Both the position numbers and the translations under genes were made by a program. The notes under the pieces were generated by a model. It saw only the letters and a list, made by a program, of their open reading frames with translations, did not search any database and was not told the DNA's origin. Shown here in pieces: positions 33,195 to 37,412 of a DNA stretch of 37,412 bases (position 1 is its first letter; every line of letters begins with the position of its first letter). This DNA comes from Deinococci bacterium (lineage in GTDB: Bacteria > Deinococcota > Deinococci > Deinococcales > Trueperaceae): NCBI GenBank assembly GCA_030149325.1, contig JASBRS010000102.1, positions 1-37,412 of the forward strand. Reading direction: 5' to 3'.

Positions 33195-33221
33195 ATTCTA
33201 CCGCCCGCCGGGGGGGCTCAA
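33195..33221 (-). promoter_or_regulatory. promoter of glutamine-synthetase-like operon
   Basis: On the minus strand TTGAGC (33221-33216) and TAGAAT (33200-33195) are spaced by 15 bp, slightly short, 57 nt before the ATG. The -35 overlaps the stop codon of the small membrane protein gene, so the operon likely has its own start instead of relying on read-through. Confidence 0.5.
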
Positions 33222-33517
33222 CCCAGGGCGCCGAGCGCCGCCGTGAGGGCCCCCGCCAGGAAGATGCTGGCGAAGAAGGTGACCCAGGCGTGGGTCCAGC
33301 GCGGGCGGGCGGAGATCAGGGCGGCGGCCAGCAGCGCCCCCACGACCTGGGAGGCGTCCACCACCATGCCCTTCACCGCCGCGCCGGAGCCGGCGAGCGC
33401 CAGCGGCAGCACCCCGCCGGTGGCGAGGGCCACCAGCGACGCCGCCAGGGCGACGCGCGGCCAGGCGATGCAGCGCAGCACGTCGTCAGGGTAGCGGCCG
33501 AAGGGCCGCCGGCGCAA
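33218..33517 (-). CDS. small membrane protein of unknown function
   Basis: A 99-residue protein if it starts at TTG 33517, 9 nt after the thioredoxin-like stop; a GTG at 33481 would give 87 residues. Three hydrophobic segments are visible, at about 22-43 (RVALAASLVALATGGVLPLALAG), 48-68 (VKGMVVDASQVVGALLAAALI) and 76-97 (WVTFFASIFLAGALTAALGAL). There is no Cys pair or known motif. It follows the TlpA/ResA-like gene and may belong to its transcript, perhaps as a membrane partner. The start has no strong ribosome-binding site. Confidence 0.55.
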   Translation of the reverse strand: MRRRPFGRYPDDVLRCIAWPRVALAASLVALATGGVLPLALAGSGAAVKGMVVDASQVVGALLAAALISARPRWTHAWVTFFASIFLAGALTAALGALG

Positions 33518-33526
33518 CGGCGGCCG

Positions 33527-34123
33527 TCAGTTGGCGGCCGCCAGCATCTTGGCGAGCTGGTTCTGCAGCCGGGTCTCGTCGAGGAAGCCCACGACGCGGC
33601 CGACCTGCTTGCCCGAGGCGTCGAAGAAGAGCGTGGTGGGCATCCCGCGCAGGCCGTAGCGGTTGACCAGGGCGTCGCCGTCGACGTAGCCCACCGGGTA
33701 CTGGATGCCGAGCTGCTGGATCAGGTCGCGCGCCCCGGCGTGGGTGCCGAGTCCGGTCTGCGGGCCGACGTCGACGCCGAGCATGCGGTAGCCCTTGCCG
33801 GCGTGCTGGGCGTAGACCCGCTGGAAGCCGGGCATCTCCATGCGGCACGGAGGGCAGTTCGAGGCCCAGAAGTTGACGATGGTCGGCTCCCCCTGGCCGA
33901 TCACGTCGGAGAGGTGCACGCTGTCGCCGGTGATGCCGAGCTCCTGCTGGCCCTGGTAGAGCCGGATGGTGGCGCCGTCGGCACCCCCGGCGGCGCGCAC
34001 CGCGAGCACGCCTCCCACCACGACCACCACGGCGACCGCTGCGAGGGCGTACCAACGCTGCCGGCGTTGCCGTGCGCGTTGCTGCTGCTGCATCTGCTTC
34101 GTCTGTCGTCGGTTCTTGCCCAT
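33527..34123 (-). CDS. membrane-anchored TlpA/ResA-like thioredoxin
   Basis: A 198-residue redoxin. The first 24 residues are strongly basic and Gln-rich, then one transmembrane segment (WYALAAVAVVVVVGGVLAV) places the thioredoxin domain outside the cytoplasmic membrane. The active site is CPPC (Cys90 and Cys93) in NFWASNCPPCRMEMPGFQ, and the cis-proline loop is GMPTTLFFD. TlpA/ResA proteins keep cytochrome c or copper-site thiols reduced. The ATG at 34123 has GGAGGT upstream. The promoter region holds a cluster of TACCC/GGGTA repeats typical of CsoR-family operators, suggesting control by copper, persulfide or a related signal. Confidence 0.9.
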   Translation of the reverse strand: MGKNRRQTKQMQQQQRARQRRQRWYALAAVAVVVVVGGVLAVRAAGGADGATIRLYQGQQELGITGDSVHLSDVIGQGEPTIVNFWASNCPPCRMEMPGFQRVYAQHAGKGYRMLGVDVGPQTGLGTHAGARDLIQQLGIQYPVGYVDGDALVNRYGLRGMPTTLFFDASGKQVGRVVGFLDETRLQNQLAKMLAAAN

Positions 34124-34168
34124 GACCTCCACCTCGCCTGGATCGCCCGTTTGGCAGGCGCTGTCGTC

Positions 34169-34205
34169 TACCCCCCTAGGGTATTCCAAATACCCCAGAG
34201 GGGTG
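34169..34205. promoter_or_regulatory. cluster of CsoR/CstR-like operator motifs
   Basis: Three overlapping inverted repeats share the TACCC/GGGTA core: TACCC-N5-GGGTA (34169-34183), GGGTATT-N3-AATACCC (34179-34195, perfect arms) and TACCCC-N3-GGGGTG (34191-34205, one mismatch at the end). CsoR, CstR and RcnR regulators bind this kind of site. It lies 46-82 bp upstream of the thioredoxin ATG. No CsoR-type gene is in the window. Confidence 0.5.
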
Positions 34206-34294
34206 TCGCCTCGAGGGGCGGCGGGGGTCCTTCGGGACGGATGCGCTGGGCCCCGACGGGACCGGGGTGGCATCGGAGCGGGGACGTCGCGACC

Positions 34295-35062
34295 CTACGA
34301 CGGGGTCGCCAGGTCCCGCAGGGAGGTGGACGTGTCGTGCCGGGGCCAGTACTCCAGCCCCACCCGACCCCGATACCCCGAGGCCTCGAGCCAATCGAGG
34401 ATGCCGCGCCAGGGGAGCCCGCCGCTGCCGGGCTCGTGCCGCCCCGGGACGTCGGCCAGGTGGACGTGGCCCACGGCGTCCACGTGGCCCGCCAGGACGC
34501 GTTGCGGGGTCTCGCCCATGGTCACCGAGTGGTAGATGTCGTACAGCAGCCCCACCTCCGGGCGGTCCACCGCGGCCAGCAGCGCCAGCGTTTCGGGGGT
34601 GTGGTCGAGGAAGGTGCCGGGGTGGTCGATGCGGGTGTTGAGGGGCTCGAGCAGCAGCCGCACCCCGGTGCCCGCCGCGAGCGCGGCGCCGGCGCGGAGC
34701 GCCGCCGTCAGGGCCTCGATCTGCTCCTCGTGCGGCACGCCGATCCGGACGTCCCCGGACTGCAGGTAGAGGGAGGTCGCCCCGAGCCTGCTTGCCGCCT
34801 CCAGCGAGCGTGCCACGCCCTCGAGCCAGTCGGGATGCCGGGCGGGATCGACCAGCGCCGTGAGGGGCTCGCACACCATGCCCACCAGCGTCACCCCCGT
34901 GGCTGCCAGGGCGTCCTCCAGGGCGTCGAGGTCCTTGTCGCTCCACGACCACATCTCCACCGCGTCGAAGCCGGCGGCGGCGGCCGCCCGCACGCGCTGG
35001 TCGACCCGCTCGCCAGCCTCGCGGAAGAGCACCTCGATGCAGGCCGCGTAGGCGAGGCTCAC
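34295..35062 (-). CDS. hydroxypyruvate isomerase-like TIM-barrel protein
   Basis: A 255-residue member of the Hyi/xylose-isomerase-like family. Expected metal ligands are Glu in LLLEPLNTR, Asp and His in LLYDIYHSV, His in HVHLADVPGRHEPGSGGLPW and Glu in VGLEYWPR. The HLADxPGRxEPGxG segment is the hallmark of Hyi and OtnI-type enzymes, which interconvert hydroxypyruvate and tartronate semialdehyde, or 2-oxo-tetronates. The GTG start at 35062 has GGAGACC upstream. It is followed 171 bp later by the thioredoxin gene. No glyoxylate or tetronate genes accompany it, so the substrate is open. Confidence 0.88.
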   Translation of the reverse strand: MSLAYAACIEVLFREAGERVDQRVRAAAAAGFDAVEMWSWSDKDLDALEDALAATGVTLVGMVCEPLTALVDPARHPDWLEGVARSLEAASRLGATSLYLQSGDVRIGVPHEEQIEALTAALRAGAALAAGTGVRLLLEPLNTRIDHPGTFLDHTPETLALLAAVDRPEVGLLYDIYHSVTMGETPQRVLAGHVDAVGHVHLADVPGRHEPGSGGLPWRGILDWLEASGYRGRVGLEYWPRHDTSTSLRDLATPS

Positions 35063-35096
35063 CGGAGGTCTCCTCGGGGGCGAGCCGGCGTCCGCG

Positions 35097-36143
35097 TCAT
35101 TCCCAGCCGTCCAGGCTCCGGCGCAGGCGCCGGCGGTCGGACCGGGCGTAGCGGCGCGCCATGTCGAGGGTGGCGTGGCGCAGGTGGTCCTGGACCTGGC
35201 CGAGGTCGCCGGTCTGACGGTAGAGACGGGTGCCGGCCGAGTGCCGCAGGGCGTGGACGCCCTTGAAGGTCACCTCGGCGCGCTCGCACAGGCGCCGCAC
35301 CCGGTTGAACACGCCGTACTGCGAGCGCAGCTCGAGCACCCGACCGTCGCCGCCGGCCTGCGCCAGGCGCGCACGCCGGTAGCCGGCCAGCTCGCCCGCC
35401 AGCTTGGGGGTGAGCGCCACCAGGGCGGACTTGCCCCCCTTGCCGCCGCGCACCAGCAGCTCGCGCTTGTCGGCGGCCACCTCGTCCCAACGCAGCCGCA
35501 GCATCTCGCTGACGCGCAGGCCGGCGTGCGCGCCGAGCAGCACGATCACGCGCTCCTGGGGTTCGCCGGCGGCCAGCATCTCGATGAGCTCGTAGTCGGT
35601 GTAGGAGCGTGCGCCCTGGACGTCCTCGGCGCGCGTGGTCTGGCGCCCCATGCGCACGTCGCGGAAGGGGTCGGCGTCGGTCGCGCCCGCCCAGGCCAGG
35701 GCGTCGTAGAGGGCGCGGGCAGCGGCCACCTTGAGCTGGACGGTCGCCGGGGCCAGCGGCCCGGGCTTGACGCGCCGGCCGCGGCGCCGACCGCCGGCGT
35801 CGTCCTCGACCAGGGGAGCGCGGTCGCCGGCGCGCAGGCGCTGGACGTAGTGCTCTCCGGCGTCGCGGCTGGGGCGCAGCAGGTTCTCGTCCTGCCACAA
35901 CGCCACCAGGTCGAGGATGCCGCGCCGGTAGGCGCGACGCGTATGGGCGCTGGTCGCCACCCCCGACGCTCCGTGCAGGGTGAGGTGGGCCTCGACCAGC
36001 TCCCACAGGGCGTCCCCGTCGCGCTCGCTGGCCGCGCGCACGGCGTGCCGCCGGAGGGCGGCGTCGTCGAGTCGGCGCAGGCGCTCGACGCGCTCCAGGG
36101 GGCTGGCGCTCGAGAGCTCGAGCGAGGTCACGGGACCGGCCAT
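35097..36143 (-). CDS. tyrosine recombinase (XerC/D or phage integrase family)
   Basis: A 348-residue site-specific recombinase. The N-terminal SAM-like DNA-binding domain spans about residues 45-155. The catalytic set is complete: Arg210 (HAGLRVSEML), Lys235 or Lys238 in the beta-hairpin (VRGGKGGKSA), His297 and Arg300 (HALRHSAGT), His323 (LRHATLDMARRY) and nucleophile Tyr332. The region at 105-127 is an unusual Arg/Gly/Asp-rich insertion. ATG 36143 is preferred to GTG 36176. Neighbours are housekeeping genes and no att repeats, phage genes or cargo are visible. It could be a domesticated Xer-like enzyme or the remnant of an old element. Confidence 0.9.
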   Translation of the reverse strand: MAGPVTSLELSSASPLERVERLRRLDDAALRRHAVRAASERDGDALWELVEAHLTLHGASGVATSAHTRRAYRRGILDLVALWQDENLLRPSRDAGEHYVQRLRAGDRAPLVEDDAGGRRRGRRVKPGPLAPATVQLKVAAARALYDALAWAGATDADPFRDVRMGRQTTRAEDVQGARSYTDYELIEMLAAGEPQERVIVLLGAHAGLRVSEMLRLRWDEVAADKRELLVRGGKGGKSALVALTPKLAGELAGYRRARLAQAGGDGRVLELRSQYGVFNRVRRLCERAEVTFKGVHALRHSAGTRLYRQTGDLGQVQDHLRHATLDMARRYARSDRRRLRRSLDGWE

Positions 36144-36310
36144 GTCGGTTCCGAGTGTAGCGGCCGTGGCGCGCACGAGCTGTGAAGCAATCGTGTTATC
36201 AAATGCTCGGCGTGGCCATCCTCGCCGCCACGACCCGCCGGCGGAGCCCCGGTGCGGTAGGCTGGGACCCTACCGGACGGTCACGGATCCCGTCCACGAG
36301 GAGCCTCATC
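36144..36310. promoter_or_regulatory. divergent region between recombinase and GAF genes
   Basis: No gene is visible. On the minus strand TACACT (36159-36154) is a -10 box 10 nt before the recombinase ATG, giving a leader of only a few nt. On the plus strand TAGGCT (36258-36263) may be the -10 of the GAF gene; it lies in a small hairpin, GGTAGG (36256-36261) with CCTACC (36269-36274). An AT-rich imperfect palindrome lies at 36186-36207. Confidence 0.3.
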
Positions 36311-36799
36311 ATGCAACCATCGCAGCTTCGGAGCCTGGCCTGGCTGGACGCGCGCGCCCTGCCCGGTGCGTCCTTCCGGGAGCTGGCCGAGGAGGCCGTG
36401 CGCCACCTCCGGGCGGAGCACCCCCACTACCACTGGGTCGGGATCTACATGGTGGAGGGCGCGCTGCTGCGGCTGTGGTCGTGGGACGGGCCGGCGGCCA
36501 CCCAGCACGTCGAGATCCCGCTGGACCAGGGCGTGTGCGGCTACGCGGCCTCCACCGGTAGCATCGCCAACGTCCCCGACGTCGACCAAGACCCGCGCTA
36601 CCTGCAGTGCTTCCTCGGTACGCGCTCGGAGCTGGTGGTGCCGATCCGCGCCGGCGAGCGCGTCTTCGGGGAGATCGACATCGACAGCGACCGGCTGGCG
36701 GCCTTCGACGACAGCGACGAGGCCTTCCTCAGCGCCTTCGGCTCGCGCCTCGCGGAGCTCGCGGCGGACGCCGGCCTCCAGGGCCACGTCCCCGGCTAG
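36311..36799 (+). CDS. GAF-domain protein, free methionine-R-sulfoxide reductase-like
   Basis: A 162-residue single GAF domain. GVCGYAASTGSIANVPDV (from residue 74) and YLQCFLGTRSELVVPIRAGERVFGEIDIDSD match the free methionine-(R)-sulfoxide reductase (YebR/MsrC) pattern. Cys76 and Cys100 are 24 residues apart, the same spacing as resolving Cys94 and catalytic Cys118 of E. coli. The third Cys (Cys84 there) is absent. It may thus reduce free methionine sulfoxide with two Cys, or be a ligand-sensing GAF protein. ATG 36311 follows GAGGAGCC. An NQO-like gene follows after 16 nt. Confidence 0.8.
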   Translation: MQPSQLRSLAWLDARALPGASFRELAEEAVRHLRAEHPHYHWVGIYMVEGALLRLWSWDGPAATQHVEIPLDQGVCGYAASTGSIANVPDVDQDPRYLQCFLGTRSELVVPIRAGERVFGEIDIDSDRLAAFDDSDEAFLSAFGSRLAELAADAGLQGHVPG

Positions 36800-36815
36800 C
36801 GGGCGCGCCGCTCCG

Positions 36816-37385
36816 ATGATCGCCAGCGTCGTTCTGGCCCACCCCCGCCCCGGCTCGCTCAACCACGCGCTGGCGGCGAGCGTAGTGCGTGCCCTCGCCG
36901 CGGCCGGCGCGACCGTCCGCTTCCACGACCTCTACGCCGAGGGCTTCGATCCCCTACTGCGGGCCGACGAGGTGGAGACGACGGTGTTCGCCGACGCACT
37001 GGCGGCGCGCCACGCCGCTGAGATCGTCGAGGCCGACCGCATCGTGATCGTCCACCCCAGTTGGTTCTTCCAGGTGCCGGCGGTGCTCAAGGGCTGGGTC
37101 GAGCGGGTGATCCGCCAGGACGTCGCCTTCGTCATGACCGAGGCCGGCGTGGAGGGCCGGCTGCGGGCGGAGCGCGCGCTGGTGGTGACCACCGGCAACG
37201 CTCCCACGAGCTACGAGGTCGACGCCCTCGGCGACCCGCTCACGACCTTCTGGCGGGACTGCGTCCTCGTCCCCGCGGGCGTCGGTCGCGTCGAGCGGCT
37301 GGCGTTCGGCCCGGTGCGCGGCAGCAGCGCCGCCGCGCGCGCCGCCTGGCTGGCCGAGGCGGCCGCGGCCGCGGCCGCGGCCTAG
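36816..37385 (+). CDS. NAD(P)H:quinone oxidoreductase/KefF-like flavoprotein
   Basis: A 189-residue protein of the flavodoxin-2 fold. The FMN/FAD phosphate loop is LAHPRPGSLNHALAASV (residues 7-23). IVIVHPSWFFQVPAVLKGWVERVI is the family's quinone-site segment and VVTTGNAPTSY the second flavin loop. Such enzymes reduce quinones by two electrons or regulate KefB/C channels. The C-terminus is a run of alanines encoded by four GCGGCC repeats. It starts 16 nt after the GAF protein and is probably co-transcribed, giving an oxidative-stress pair. The start ATG has no strong ribosome-binding site, consistent with coupling. Confidence 0.9.
   Translation: MIASVVLAHPRPGSLNHALAASVVRALAAAGATVRFHDLYAEGFDPLLRADEVETTVFADALAARHAAEIVEADRIVIVHPSWFFQVPAVLKGWVERVIRQDVAFVMTEAGVEGRLRAERALVVTTGNAPTSYEVDALGDPLTTFWRDCVLVPAGVGRVERLAFGPVRGSSAAARAAWLAEAAAAAAAA
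37359..37382 (+). repeat. GCGGCC hexanucleotide repeat (4 copies)
   Basis: Four perfect tandem GCGGCC units encode the C-terminal polyalanine of the flavoprotein and end one base before its stop codon. Changes in copy number would alter only the tail. Confidence 0.85.
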
Positions 37386-37412
37386 GCGCCGGGCCGACGT
37401 CCCGCGCCCGGG

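Noticed and set aside
36186-36207. AT-rich imperfect palindrome beside the recombinase gene as a possible dif/att site
   Set aside because: It shares only a few bases with known dif half-sites and is not repeated elsewhere in the window; it could equally be promoter DNA.
35097-37385. Recombinase and following genes as an integrated mobile element
   Set aside because: There are no flanking direct repeats, tRNA gene or phage or transfer genes, and the neighbouring genes look like ordinary metabolic genes of the same composition.

Overview
The window is very GC-rich, densely coded DNA with no rRNA, tRNA, CRISPR array or insertion sequence that I can see. The organism has an outer membrane: there is a predicted outer-membrane barrel, lipobox lipoproteins and periplasmic binding proteins. 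Many start codons are GTG or TTG. Several promoters have a -10 of the form TANNNT, and two genes have that box exactly 5 nt before their ATG, as in the leaderless transcripts known from Deinococcus. Together this points to Deinococcota, perhaps a Truepera-like lineage. The assignment is inferred from style and gene content, without a database match.

Layout, left to right. 1-2576 (minus): cytochrome bd oxidase cydA-cydB, followed by the start of a further gene cut by the window edge. 2788-4119 (plus): NADP-type glutamate dehydrogenase. 4145-9128 (minus): a MacAB-like efflux set (adaptor, ATPase, permease), then an HpaI-type aldolase and a TetR regulator. 9383-14121 (plus): a ROK repressor and a XylF/RbsB-class sugar ABC transporter (binding protein, single-domain ATPase, permease), with a strong promoter and a palindromic operator in front of the binding protein. 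14143-16310 (minus): an overlapping Gfo/Idh/MocA dehydrogenase and TIM-barrel isomerase. 16359-18328 (minus): an outer-membrane barrel protein and a small lipoprotein.

18474-24108 (plus): a trans-3-hydroxy-L-proline dehydratase-like enzyme, a dipeptide/oligopeptide-type ABC transporter, and an acetamidase/formamidase-family enzyme translationally coupled to the binding protein. 24403-28118 (plus): two overlapping large lipoproteins with Ig-like modules, bounded by a 14-bp hairpin upstream and a perfect 17-bp bidirectional terminator downstream. 28177-29469 (minus): a proline-iminopeptidase-like hydrolase. 29556-33138 (minus): a glutamine-synthetase-like ligase, an SDR and an aldehyde dehydrogenase, resembling a gamma-glutamylated amine (polyamine) breakdown route. 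33218-34123 (minus): a membrane-anchored TlpA/ResA-type thioredoxin and a small membrane protein, behind a cluster of TACCC/GGGTA inverted repeats that look like CsoR/CstR operators. 34295-35062 (minus): a hydroxypyruvate-isomerase-like enzyme. 35097-36143 (minus): a solitary tyrosine recombinase. 36311-37385 (plus): a GAF-domain protein resembling free methionine-R-sulfoxide reductase and an NQO1/KefF-like flavodoxin-fold oxidoreductase.

The overall theme is catabolism of small nitrogen compounds (glutamate, hydroxyproline, peptides, amides, amines) and sugars, plus respiration and redox protection. The points most worth testing are the ROK operator, the multi-module CsoR-like operator in front of the thioredoxin, the leaderless promoters, the hydroxyproline/peptide/amidase cluster, and the uncharacterised envelope protein pairs.
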